A stretch of 64,000 bases of DNA, taken from assembly GCF_030272615.1 (NCBI RefSeq), contig NC_081408.1, forward strand, positions 769,509,336-769,573,335. Direction: 5' to 3'. A model generated the notes under the pieces. The model saw only the letters and a list, made by a program, of their open reading frames with translations, did no database searches and had not been told where the DNA came from. The DNA comes from Cryptomeria japonica. Taxonomy: Eukaryota > Streptophyta > Pinopsida > Cupressales > Cupressaceae. Numbering within the stretch: the first letter of the stretch is position 1; the number at the start of each line of letters is the position of its first letter. The position numbers and the translations under genes are program-made. Shown here one piece after another: positions 38,581-49,510 of the stretch.

Positions 38581-40191
38581 CAAATTCAAAACTCATGGCA
38601 ACTTGGATTTTTGTTAACTTTTTTTTTATCCAAATTTTAGTTTAATAAAATTTAACTTAGGTAAATTCGAAATGAATCATCCGTAGTAAAATTTATAATT
38701 AATTTATTTTTAGCAATTTTCTAATTGTAAATTAAATTGTATTAAATTTTATAATTGGAATTTTATAAAAAACTACTTAAGATTCATTGAGTCACTTAGT
38801 TGGCATTTTGGACTCATTAAAAGCAATTAATTCATATTAATATGATTTGAACCAAATGTCTAAGCTAATTGCTATTTTTGGGACTAGTGACTTTATAAGT
38901 GATTATTCTCATGGTAGAAATCAACACATTGCTTAACCTTGCATGCAACTTACACTATCCTTGCTTCATGCGAATTACTTATACATTACTTGCATTTATT
39001 GATGACAAAGTTACATTTTCTTCATCTTCATGCAAGTTACACGTTTAATTATTAATATACAAGTCTCATAATCGTCATTATTATGCAAGTTATATTTAAA
39101 GTTTTGAATATTAAATAATTTAGTTATGGTTTTTATTCCACATGGTTCATCAAGTAGTTGTTTCAATTAAATAAGATTTGCAATGTCTAATTATACATGT
39201 TCAATTCATAATTGTTTTCAAGCATGATGTTTTTCATAGCTTCTTAGTTAGAAAACTAAATAAAGGAAGTCAGAAAACCAAAACCTAGCAGCATTCGATA
39301 TATACAGTGCCTCTGGGTCCTGCTTATGGGTAATGCTGTCGTGTTGAACTACTGCACTTAATGCCTAATAAAGTTGCATCAATGATGTCTATGGCATCGT
39401 CCCTATAAATCATCGGGGAGTAATAAGGGACACTTAGAAGTTAAAATCCAAGGGATGGGTAATCCCCCTTGGATCGATAATCTAATAAGATAATCCTTAA
39501 ATGATTTTACATCCGCTGAGTTAAACCATAGTAAACCCCCTTAAGGTTGATTGAGTGAAATGATTTTATGAAATTGATTTATTCTTGAAGAGTTGTTGAA
39601 GATTGACAATTTAGTCAAGGGTGACGCTTATGATAGGTATTAGGATCTAGTTATTTTAGGCCACAAGCAATAGGCCATCTTGAGCCTTTGCTTAAGTGCT
39701 ACCACTGTGGGTAGCAACCGTAGATAAAATGTCTGGGACATTGACCCTAGAAAGGGTTGCATACCCACTAATTAGTTTACATCAAAACATAGAGTAGAAA
39801 ATAGAACTACATACTTTACGCCTTGATCCTGTGCCGAAACGGGTATGTAGGTAGTCTTGGGACAGAGTTGTCCCTAGTACTCAGTTATTCGTGGATGGGG
39901 TCTAGGTTTTGTAAGAAGAAGGATTGAGTAGAATCCTAATTTGAAAGATAATTATAATAAAAAGGAAAAAGTAATTTAATGCACACTCGGAAGGTATCTC
40001 GTATGGATTTGCTTGACTTCTCAAGGCTTTAAGCCAAATTTCGAGGCAGACTTCAAGTGTGTATTATGTTATTTTAATTTCTCCTAAGGATGGCGACCTC
40101 GGTGCACTCCTATTAGAAGAGTGCAGTATTTAGTGAGTGGCTCAGGACCTGAATGGTCCCGATGAGTCTAAGTCTTTGGCCAGAGCACCTA

Positions 40192-40339
40192 CTATCCAAA
40201 TTGGATAGATGCCTACCCCGTATGGGTAGATGCCTATCCTGTATTGGATAGATGAAATCCCTTGCTCTGTATGGATAGATGCCTAACCTGTAGGGTTAGA
40301 TGCTCATCCCGGATGGATGAATGCCTAATCCTAATGGAT
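40192..40339 (+). repeat. 21-bp-period covarying hairpin array near the end of LTR2
   Basis: Hairpins start at 40192, 40213, 40234, 40283, 40304 and 40325. Stems are CTATCC/GGATAG, CTACCC/GGGTAG, CTATCC/GGATAG, CTAACC/GGTTAG, TCATCC/GGATGA and ATCC/GGAT. Loops have 4-6 nt and most spacers read ATGC. A degenerate unit fills 40255-40279. Stem changes are matched on both arms. The array ends about 100 bp before the LTR end, so it probably lies in the RNA leader. Confidence 0.8.
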
Positions 40340-40441
40340 GGATGCCTAGAGTATGCGATTGAATCAAACACAAATGATTAAATTAAACAAAAAAAAAGAA
40401 CGGTCAAATTTTGTTGGTTAAACAAGGTGGGTTATTATACG

Positions 40442-40459
40442 TGGTATCAAAGAAAAGGT
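40442..40459 (+). promoter_or_regulatory. Primer binding site (initiator tRNA-Met type), internal 2
   Basis: tggtatcaaagaaaaggt corresponds to TGGTATCAGAGC with changes, at the same offset from the LTR end as in copy 1. Confidence 0.75.
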
Positions 40460-40588
40460 TCAAATCTAGGCCTTGTGCTCACTTCAATTTACACAACTAA
40501 GGGAATGTTTTGCAATGGTAGAGATTAAATTATAAAATCTTAAATCAAGAACTAACTACATAATTTAATTTTTAGGTAAAACCCTAAA

Positions 40589-41905
40589 ATGGCTAGAAGA
40601 AGAGGGAGAGAAAGAGGAAGAGGAAGGGGTAATGGAAGATGTACTACCACTAGGAGACAAAGGGAAGCTAACCATGAGGAAAATCATGAGGAAAATCAGA
40701 AAGAAAACCATGAAGAAAACCATGAGGAAGACCATGAGGGGATCAACATAACCCAGGGAATAACGAAGATGGGGTCGAGGCTATAATGAACCTTCTAACT
40801 GAACAAAGGGATAAAATCAACTTCTTGGAGCAATCAATGCAGGACCTTAGGGCAAGGCAGAATTACATTGAAAATCAAAGTAGAACTGAAAATGGAAACC
40901 CTGGTAGCAATCAAGGGAATATGATGGATAATAGAAAAGAAAATAACATATGGGAACTCTCCAAGGATTTGAAAAAAATCACCCCTCCTAAGTTTGATGG
41001 GAGGCAAATTGGTGAAGGAGCTGAGAATTGGTTAAATGAAATGGAAAAGTATTTTGAACTAAGAGATTTTAGCGAAACAACCAAGGCCTTATGGGGTTCC
41101 TATCAACTCATAGGGGAGGCAGCTAGTTGGTGGACCAACACCAAGGAGCAAAATGGGTATAGCAGGGACACGATCACATGGGTTCAACTTGTTCACCACT
41201 TCTGAAAAAGGTGGCTCCCTCAATTGTTCTTTGATGAGAAGGTGACAGAATTCCATAATCTACGTTAGGGGCCCCTATCAGCCCAACAATATTAGGATAA
41301 GTTCACCAAATTGCTTAAGTACATACCAATATACCAGAAAGATGAAGAAGGACAAGCGAGGAAGTTAATTTTGGGACTAAATACCAACATAGGGCAGAGG
41401 TTGACATGCATGGACCCAAAAACATGAACGAAGTACTTGAAAAGTCCCTAAGGCAAGAAAGGAAGATTCAAACCCTAGTAGGGCAGAACTATAATGGGAA
41501 CCACTCTTTTAAAAGGAAGCAAGAATTCAAGGGGAACACTAACTTCAACAAAGGTCAAAGGAATAATTCTTCCAAAAGAAGGCCACCCCCTAATCAATAT
41601 CAGAGGAATGGAAATAATAATAATAAAAGGGGCAGTAATAACAAAGGCAACTATAATAGGAATGACCAGCAGAACAGGATAACTTATCCACCTAGGGCCA
41701 ATGAAACAAGGAATGATCCCCCTAGGAATCAAGGCAGGAGGGGTCCTCTAGGTGGATGCTTTATATGTGGGGGAAACCATTTTGCTAGAGAATGTCCTAG
41801 GATGCAAGGTGAGATTAGGGCCAATAAACCAAAAAAAGGGCCCCAACAAAGGATTCATGCAGGAGTTAGGAACCGAAGAGGAAGATTTCAGAATGTTCCC
41901 ATGGA
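40589..41905 (+). pseudogene. Chromovirus gag, copy 2 (broken)
   Basis: Same product as the copy at 10947. The Arg-Gly tract and HEEN repeats are kept. A 1-nt deletion near 40740 (gaggggatc against gaaggggatc) shifts the frame. The capsid core then reads on from 40786: LLTEQRDKINFLEQSMQDL, later WLNEMEKYFELRDF. TGA at 41203-41205 is CGA in copy 1 (11562). The knuckle near 41755-41795 reads CFICGGNHFAREC, with the intact C-x2-C-x3-H-x4-C spacing. Confidence 0.8.
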
Positions 41906-44900
41906 AACTAAAGTTACACTATTTGAACAACCAATTTCAATTCTAATTGACACTAGGTCATCTGAATGTTTCATCTCACCTGAATTAGTAAGAAAATATG
42001 CATTAAAAGCTAATCAAATGGAGTCATCATGGACGGTTCAATATGGGGATAAGGCAACTAGGGATGTAACTAAGTGTTTGCCGAGGGCAAGGGTACAATT
42101 TCCTGAGTTTGAAACAAGGGTAGATCTCTATGTGGCACCCCTAGGATTATATGATATAGTTATTAGAATGAGTTGGTTAACAGATCATCAAGCTAATGTA
42201 GATTACTATAACAAAGTTATTGAATACTTGGATGATGGGGGGGGAAAGGGTCAAAATCCAAGGAAAGTTTAACCCCATTAATATAGAAACCATATCAGCC
42301 ATGCAATTACCCCAACCTTTGAAAATACCCCTTTCTTAAGAGGATTCAAGGATGTATTTCGAGAAGAATTACTCGGCTTACCCCCTAAAAGGAAGTTTGA
42401 CTTTTCTATCGATGTACTATCGGGAGCTGAACCAGTATCAAAGGCACCTTACCGAATGAACACAAGTGAATTACAAGAGCTCAAAATGCAATTAGAGGAA
42501 CTCTTAGCTAAGGGATTAATAAGGCCAAGTGTATCACCATGGGGAGCACCAATCTTATTTGTTAAGAAGAAGGATGGAACCTTAAGACTATGCATCGACT
42601 ATAGGATGTTGAACAAGGTCACAATAAAGAATAGGTATCCCTTACCTTGAATAGAGGATCTTTTTGACCAAATGAAAGGAGCAACAGTTTTCTCAAAGAT
42701 AGACCTCCGATCAGGATATCATCAACTCAGAATTAAGGAGGAGGACATTCCGAAGACAACTTTTAGGACTAGGTATGTGCATTATGAATTCACAGTAGTT
42801 CCTTTTGGTGTAACCAATGCCCCAGTTGCATTTATGAACCTCATGAATAGTGTACTCCATGAATACTTGGACAAATTTGTTTTGGTATTTCTGGATGACA
42901 TATTGATTTACTCTAGGAATGAGGAGGAACATTTAGTACACCTACAAATTGTTTTGCAAAGGTTGAGGGAGCATAAGTTATATGGGAAACTGTCAAAATG
43001 TGCCTTCTTCGAGGAAAAGATTCACTACCTTGGGTATATAATATCAAAGGAAGGAATAGCAGTTGATCCAGATAAGATAAAGGCAATAGTAGAATGGTTG
43101 ATCCCTAAAAATGTTTCAGAGGTAAGAAGATTTATGGGACTAGCAGGGTACTATAGGAGGTTTGTGGAAGGATTCTCTAAGATAGAAAACCCCATCACCT
43201 CATTACAGAGGAAGGGTAAAAGGTTTGTGTGGATAGAACAAAGTGATAAGGGATTCCAAATTTTGAAGGGGAAACTAACTTCAACACCCATTCTAAAAGT
43301 ACCAGATCTGAATGGACACTTGACAGTTGTAACTGATGCTTCTATTAAAGGTTTAGGAGGAGTACTTGTCCAAGATTAAGGGGTAGTAGCTTACGAATCC
43401 AGGTAGCTAAAGACTCATGAATTTAATTATGCACCCCACGACTTAGAGTTAGCAGCGATTGTGCATGCCCTACAAAAATGGAGACACTTCTTACTAGGGA
43501 AGTCCTTTGAGTTAAAGTCAGATAACCAAGCACTAAAGTACATCTTTACCCAACCCCACTTAAATGCTAGACAAAGAAGGTGGTTAGAGTTTCTAAGTGA
43601 ATATGATTTTGAAATTGAATATTTTAAGGGGAAGGAAAATAGGGTGGCAGATGCTTTAAGTAGGAGGAGACACTTGATGACTATAGCAACATTCAAAACT
43701 TCTTTCAAAAGGCAAGTAATGGATGAGCAGGGACATGACCCATGGTATGAGAAAGTCAAATTGACTTTAGGACACGATCCAATCGATCCTAAGATTGAAG
43801 GGTATACATTAGACAAAGATGGGTTGCTCAGATACAATAATAGAATATATATTCCTAATTCAGGAGACTTAAGGGAAGTAGTCTTGTTGAAGGCTCATAA
43901 TGCCCCTTATTTAGGGCACCCGGGAGTTAACAAACTTTATGCAGATCTAAAGAAGTTATACTTTTGGCAAGGGATGAAGAATGACATAGTCAAATATGTG
44001 GCTAATTGTTTGGAGTGTCAAAGAGTAAAGGCAGAACATAGACATCTAGCTGGGTTATTACAGTTACACGATGTACCTCAACACAAGTAGCAAGTTATTA
44101 GCATGGATTTTGTGCAAGGGTTTCCCATGTCACCTTCTAGGCATGATACAATAATGGTGGTAATTGACAAACTCACTAAGGTGGCACACTTTATACAAGG
44201 GAATCTGATGGATGATACACCCACCTTGGCAAGATGCTTTGTTAAGGAAATATTTAGGTTGCATGGAATGCCAGAGAAAATCATATCAGATAGAGATGCT
44301 AGATTCACTTCAAGGTTTTGGACAACTCTTCAATCAACTCTAGGAACAACTAAATTTTAGCACTGCATACCATCCTAAAATCGACGGTCAAATAGAAAGG
44401 ACAAATCAGATTTTGGAAGACCTACTTCACATGTACTACATGGACCAACAAAAGAAATGGAAAGATTACCTACCTCTGGGAGAGTTTGCTTACAATAATA
44501 CATATCAAACATCTTTGGGAATGGCACCTTTCAAAGCATTGTATGCTAGACCATGTCGAACACCTTTGAATTGGGATAGCCTTGAAGATAGAGTAATTGT
44601 TGGACCAGATATGTTGAAGGAAATGGAAAGGAAAACTAAGGAAATTAGGCAAAGATTGAAGGAAACCTTAGATAGGCAGAAAAGTTATGCAGACAAGAAT
44701 AGGACACCAAGGGATTTTGAGGTGGGAGAGAAAGTCTTCCTAAGGGTTAGGCCACACAAGAGTTCCATAAGGTTTTGGAAGAAGACTAAGCTTGCACCTC
44801 GTTATGTTGGACCTTTTGAAATATTGGAAAAGATTAATCCAGTTGCATACTGGTTGGCCTTACCTCCCCAGTTGAGCCGAATCCATGATGTCTTCCATGT

Positions 44901-45120
44901 ATCTCTTCTTCAAAAGTATGTACTTGATGAGAAACATATTTTGAATTGGGATGCTTTACAGGTCTAGAAAATGGGAGGCATAATGAAAGAGCCATTCAAA
45001 ATCTTGGAGAGGCACCAGTGCCAATTGCACAACAGAGAGGTTGATCAACGTAAAGTACAATGGAATTAGTATGATGAAAAGAGTGCCACGTGGGAAGATA
45101 CTAGGGAAATGCAACAGTTG
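41906..45120 (+). pseudogene. Chromovirus pol, copy 2 (protease to chromodomain)
   Basis: The order is uninterrupted by insertion. Protease LIDTRSSECF (about 41942; the catalytic DTG is changed to DTR, G-to-A). A deletion of about 75 bp near 42308 relative to copy 1. RT with [18 protein letters not shown] and FLDDILIY (42888). RNase [13 protein letters not shown] (about 43330). Integrase zinc region CLECQRVKAEHRH (about 44010). Core SMDFVQGF-type start and SDRDARFTSRFW (about 44290). VFHVSLLQKY (about 44894). Chromodomain to about 45115. Stops: 42648, 43376, 44088, 44965 and 45067, plus frame changes near 42235 and 44345. Confidence 0.85.
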
Positions 45121-45202
45121 TTTCCTTTTTTGTTTTAAACTAATTATGAACTATAAACTCTTTTGGATACATTCAATAATTGCATCAGGACGATGCACAA
45201 AC

Positions 45203-45216
45203 TAAGGGGGGGAGGA
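45203..45216 (+). promoter_or_regulatory. Polypurine tract before LTR3
   Basis: aaggggggggagga directly precedes TGTCACAACC at 45217. Confidence 0.8.
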
Positions 45217-46655
45217 TGTCACAACCCCCCTTTATTACTTTTTGATAATTCTATTATATTTTTGGTTGAGCTATTGAAAATAATTGAATGAATATTATAA
45301 AAGAATAAATAATGGACCCACTTACACACTTGGAGAAGATAATTGAAAAGACATTATTTTTTTATTTTTTTATTTTCCCATTCCCAATTATGGCACATGT
45401 TGTAGGAGGAATTAGCAGCTTCTAGAGGAATCTTCAATACCTTGCATGTAACTCCCCCACTAGGATTTTAATCAATTTTACATGAGTCCAATATTGGAAA
45501 AGAATCTCATTCTTAATTAATTTCTCTAGATAATGGAATTAAGGGATTTTTCCTATATATTGTATGGAAGTTTTCAAAAGAAGGGGTTGATTATGTTTTG
45601 AAGAAAATTTCCCAAGTTTTAAGTAGTAGGATCTTCTTTGGTAGTCTCATTTTCGTTGTAGGATTGTTAAGTTGTTCTTGAAGATTTCTCTCAAGTTGCA
45701 AGGAATGATCTAAAAATGATAGCTAGAGGATTGGAGAGGATTCAACATCGAGCTTCGATAAGCCAGGTTCTCTTCTTTTGTCATCTCTCATTTACATATG
45801 AGAAATTTGTATTATCAAAAAAATATAGCTTCTAGATCTTGCTTCATATAAATTTTTTTTATTAGATTGTAAATCTTTTCTTCTTATTTAGGGATAAATA
45901 TTGATAAAAGTACTTTTTCATATAATGCATGTAAAAGATAGCTTTATTATTTATTTAATTTTCTTTAGAAAAATATATATATATATATATATCAGATCTT
46001 GCTTTTACTTTTCCAAATTTTTTTTAGATCTATGCAAAAATCATATTTCCCCTTATTTAAATTTCTTTTTCTGAGATTAAACTCTTCTCTGTGTGATTAA
46101 ATGATAATCACTTGTGTATGAATCTTGTTCCTTATTCTTCTTCTTTTAAATTCATTATTCTCGCTCTTGGAATGGAAATCTAAATGTAAATCTTATTCTT
46201 TAATTAAATCTTACTTCCCTGTGAATAATCTTACCTCTATGTGAATACAAGTTTGATCATCTGTATATGAAGTTATATAAATATTTTTCTTGTGAGTATA
46301 AACCCATTTCTCTGTCTAACGTAGATTTGATCATAAATCTTAATTCCTTAATTTAATTCACTCTCGTCTAAGAGCAGTCTTACTTCTCTGTGAACAAAAA
46401 ATGTTTGGAAATAAAGTATAAACTTCACTGCATTCATTATTCTCTGTGGGAATAAAGTATAAATCTCTCTCTATGAATATTAGTTCCTGAAAATCTTTCT
46501 TTGAAAGCTTTGTTTATCTCAGCATAATCATCTACTTTTTTTAGTTATTTGTACAATGTTGAAACAAATTTATTTCTCTGTGTTATTCTTATTCTCATTT
46601 TTTTTACATTAACATTTCTCTTATATATATATATATATTTCTCTCTTATGCTATT
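45217..46655 (+). repeat. LTR3 of the tandem chromovirus, part before the Tat insertion
   Basis: Parallels LTR2 from 36782 to about 38240. It ends in ctctcttatgCTATT, where CTATT (46651-46655) is the left target-site duplication of the Tat element. Confidence 0.88.
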
Positions 46656-47285
46656 TGTAGACACCTAAAATTGTCATGTCTAATTAAATAAATATTTTAT
46701 TTATTTAATTATCATACTTCTTCTATTAATTAAATAAATCTTTATTTATTTAATTAATTCATTATCTTTTTCTACACATGACACATGTCAGTCATCTCTT
46801 AATTCCTACACTACCTACCTCTTTCATTATTTTACTATTTCTTCTACCTACCCTCTAATCCTAGCCGACCTCTCTTTTTACACCTCTCAATCTTAACCCT
46901 CTATTTCATATTGTGTCTTCTATTTAAGAAGATGCTTTCTTCATTGTCAAACCCTAATCACTCATGCTAATGACTAATCTTGAAGACTTAGCTACACTAC
47001 GATCCTATTTGCAACCACATTTCGTTCTTTGTTGAGCTCTTGTGCATATAAAATCTAAGAGCAAATATATATCAAGCAAGATCAATGGAGATAGGAAGAG
47101 TGAAGATCAAAACCCTATTGGACATGTGATGGTATAATCTTTGTGATTTTGAGTTATTTGCATTGTCTTAGGTAATCTTCATATGTTATGGTGGATCTTT
47201 GTTGATTGTTAGGCTAGGGTTTTGTGGTTGGATTCATTTAGCCTTTCAATATTGTTATTATTGTTGTCCATTTTCACCATATACA
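46656..47285 (+). repeat. Tat 5' LTR (630 bp)
   Basis: Bounded by TSD CTATT on the left and a primer site on the right. Lacks 153 bp present in the 3' LTR: the two copies of ttaaataaatattttattta in the 3' LTR are reduced to one here. A TATA-like ctatttaag lies near 46919. Confidence 0.95.
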
Positions 47286-47288
47286 TTT

Positions 47289-47306
47289 TGGCACGCCCGG
47301 TGGGAC
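47289..47306 (+). promoter_or_regulatory. Tat primer binding site
   Basis: tggcacgcccggtgggac starts three bases after the LTR end. The TGG start (complement of the tRNA CCA end) and position fit a primer site. I cannot name the tRNA with certainty. Confidence 0.7.
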
Positions 47307-47397
47307 TCTTGTCCCTTTGCATTTAACCTTTTTGTTGCAGATTTTGCATTTTTGAAGTTGCAGATCAGACATTTTTCGATGACATTTTAGGTTTTTC

Positions 47398-47656
47398 CGC
47401 GTCTGCGAACCTTCGGATTGCGTCTCTGAGTTTCAGGAGCGTCTGCGGAATCTGTAATCACGTCTGTGCTTTTGCTAAATTTTATTTTGCAGGTTTCTGA
47501 AAGGGGCGTCTATGTTTTCGAACCGCATCTGCGTTGTTTCTGCCCGCGTCTGTGTCCGAAAGAGGCATCTGTGTGGTCTGATCGTGTCTGTGAATCACAG
47601 AACCGCGTCTATGTCATACAGACGCGTCTGTATCTGGTATAACAACATCTGTGTTT
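47398..47656 (+). repeat. GCGTCTGTGT motif cluster 1 (about 12 copies)
   Basis: Copies start near 47398, 47419, 47438, 47460, 47505, 47523, 47543, 47564, 47582, 47603, 47621 and 47643. Typical forms are cgcgtctgcg, cacgtctgtg, ggcgtctatg and ccgcatctgcg. Spacing is mostly 18-25 bp, but not regular. Confidence 0.75.
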
Positions 47657-48865
47657 TACTGTTTCAAAATTTTAAATTTTTCTTTGGTTCAATATTCGGA
47701 TTTTGTACTTAGGGTTTCAGATCTGGTTTATTTTTGACTAACCCTTTCAGATCTAGCTAACTAAATTTGTGCAGCTTGTTTTTGGAAGCAAAAAATGTTT
47801 TTTGTTGAAGGCCCCTTTTTCACAAAGTCTTTTGGGTTTTCTAAAATTTACCTAACTTGTGTTCTTGCAGGAAGGGGTGATCATTTGAAACAACCCAAAC
47901 TACTAACAATTTTGTTGCAGGGCCTTAGCAAGGTCTTGAAATTTTGTTGTGTGCCTTGTTTTCATAGATTAGAAAACACTTCCATTGGTGCACTAAAATT
48001 GAATCATTGTCTTTTGTGTCTTGAGCAATAGGCTCTTTTTGTTTAATCTTTAGAGGGCCTGTCTTCCCGTGTGGTCATTAGGACTACTAGTGAGAAGAGA
48101 GCGACCCAAGTGGTAGCAAAAGAAAAGCCATCTTCTTCCAAGCCACTATAATCAAATGTATTCATGGTGAAAACTATGAATAACGTGTGCTGATTAGTTC
48201 ATACCGACACTATGTCTCCCCATAAACCTGTTTGATCAAATTTATTTGATCATTTGTAGGGCGTAACCCCTACCGGTTGGGAGCCTTCTGTATTTACAGA
48301 GCTGAAAGTGCCGCATGTATGGCCACACGAGCGGATGCCCTTACTAGCACCTTTTTGTTTTAGAAGCCCAAATCCTTCTAGTTGTTGAGGCAGGAGGTCA
48401 GACCTTTGGTAGCGGCCCACACACATACGGTTCTTAGTAGAGATACAAAGTTCGCCATGGGGAGTTTTCATGGGGACTGATGCTTGGCTGACCCGAGAAG
48501 TGAGTGCCAAGGGTGGAGCCAATGAGGTCAAGCATCTAAGTATCCGCTCTGAATAGCGTAGCCTCGGGGGTAAAACCCTATGTGGGATCAACAACTATTG
48601 TCTTGGCCAACCATAAGAATTGTGCTTGTCTTATGTTAAACACTCAAACATTCAAGACCAAACAACAAAACATTGTGTCTTTTGTGTCTTCAAGTGTATG
48701 CAAAACATTTTACATCAAACAACACACTTTTGGAGTCTAAACATTTGCAAACATTGAGTCCTCATCAACATTGTGTCCTCTTGTCACGAAAAATAGTCAA
48801 ACAGTCGGATTTGGTCACAACAAAACAACTTCACAGATTGGAAAAATTGCATGAAGTTTACAGAA

Positions 48866-49016
48866 ACGCGTCTGTGTCTTCTTTAACCACGTCTAGGTCA
48901 TCTAAGCGCGTCTGCGAAGGGCAGAATAGTGTCTGTGTTTTTAGCAGCGTCTGTGTCCAACAGAGAAGCGTCCGTGTCTGGGAATCGCGTCTGTGAAGTA
49001 TACAGAAGCGTCTGTG
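48866..49016 (+). repeat. GCGTCTGTGT motif cluster 2 (about 8 copies)
   Basis: Forms include acgcgtctgtgtc, ccacgtctaggtc, gcgcgtctgcg, agtgtctgtgt, agcgtctgtgtcca, agcgtccgtgtc, tcgcgtctgtg and agcgtctgtgtcca. Spacing is about 20 bp. Confidence 0.75.
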
Positions 49017-49510
49017 TCCAGAATTGAAATTTTTTACAGTCTAGCAAACAAAGGAAATCAGTTTTGGAATACTTGAGCTTCCTAGGTTGTCTCTTCAGGT
49101 TTCATCTAGCATTCAACCTGTTCTAAGGTCTCATACAGTCTATCATTGCTTCACATCTCATTTTACATTCATACTTGTCTAAACTTGGGTCAAAAAGGTC
49201 ACTTGCTTGTCCTCACTATACTTTTCCAACACACTACATACAACTACACTTTGCTAAGTGGTCCCTCATCGAGGTTTCTTACCTTTGGGTCTCATTTGGT
49301 ATTACTTAGAGTCAAGGTCAGCTTACCTCATCAAGAGAAACAATCATCTCTTTGGAAGTCACACCTACTCTACTACTTACATACTTGGTCTTACACTTTG
49401 GACATTGCAAGTACACCTCAAGATTCATCTACACTCCCTACAACTCTTGGTCTTCCATACTCTTTTCATTTTTCATCTAGTCTCTCACATCTTGGTCAAA
49501 CACCTAGTTC

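Larger units (their letters stand above)
36782..40439 (+). repeat. LTR2 of the tandem chromovirus (shared, full length)
   Basis: A 3658-bp LTR that begins TGTCACAACC and ends ATTATTATA; the terminal CA is now TA. It is preceded by a polypurine tract and followed by a primer site, so it serves both flanking copies. It includes the block missing from LTR1 (38265-39045), AT microsatellites (37545-37568, 38207-38225), and the hairpin array at 40192-40339. Confidence 0.88.
47307..49510 (+). other. Tat untranslated leader (2.2 kb)
   Basis: No coding frame starts before the gag ATG at 49511. Two clusters of a GCGTCTGTGT-like motif (47398-47656 and 48866-49016) flank a middle part. At 48040-48600 the middle part is GC-richer, with gggcgtaacccctaccggtt and gcctcgggggtaaaacc. 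Its 114-codon minus-strand frame has no recognisable domain and I do not call it. Confidence 0.6.

Noticed and set aside
48250-48594. 114-codon minus-strand open frame in the Tat leader
   Set aside because: No recognisable domain, no clear promoter or splice sites. It may simply reflect GC-richer conserved leader sequence, so it is not called.
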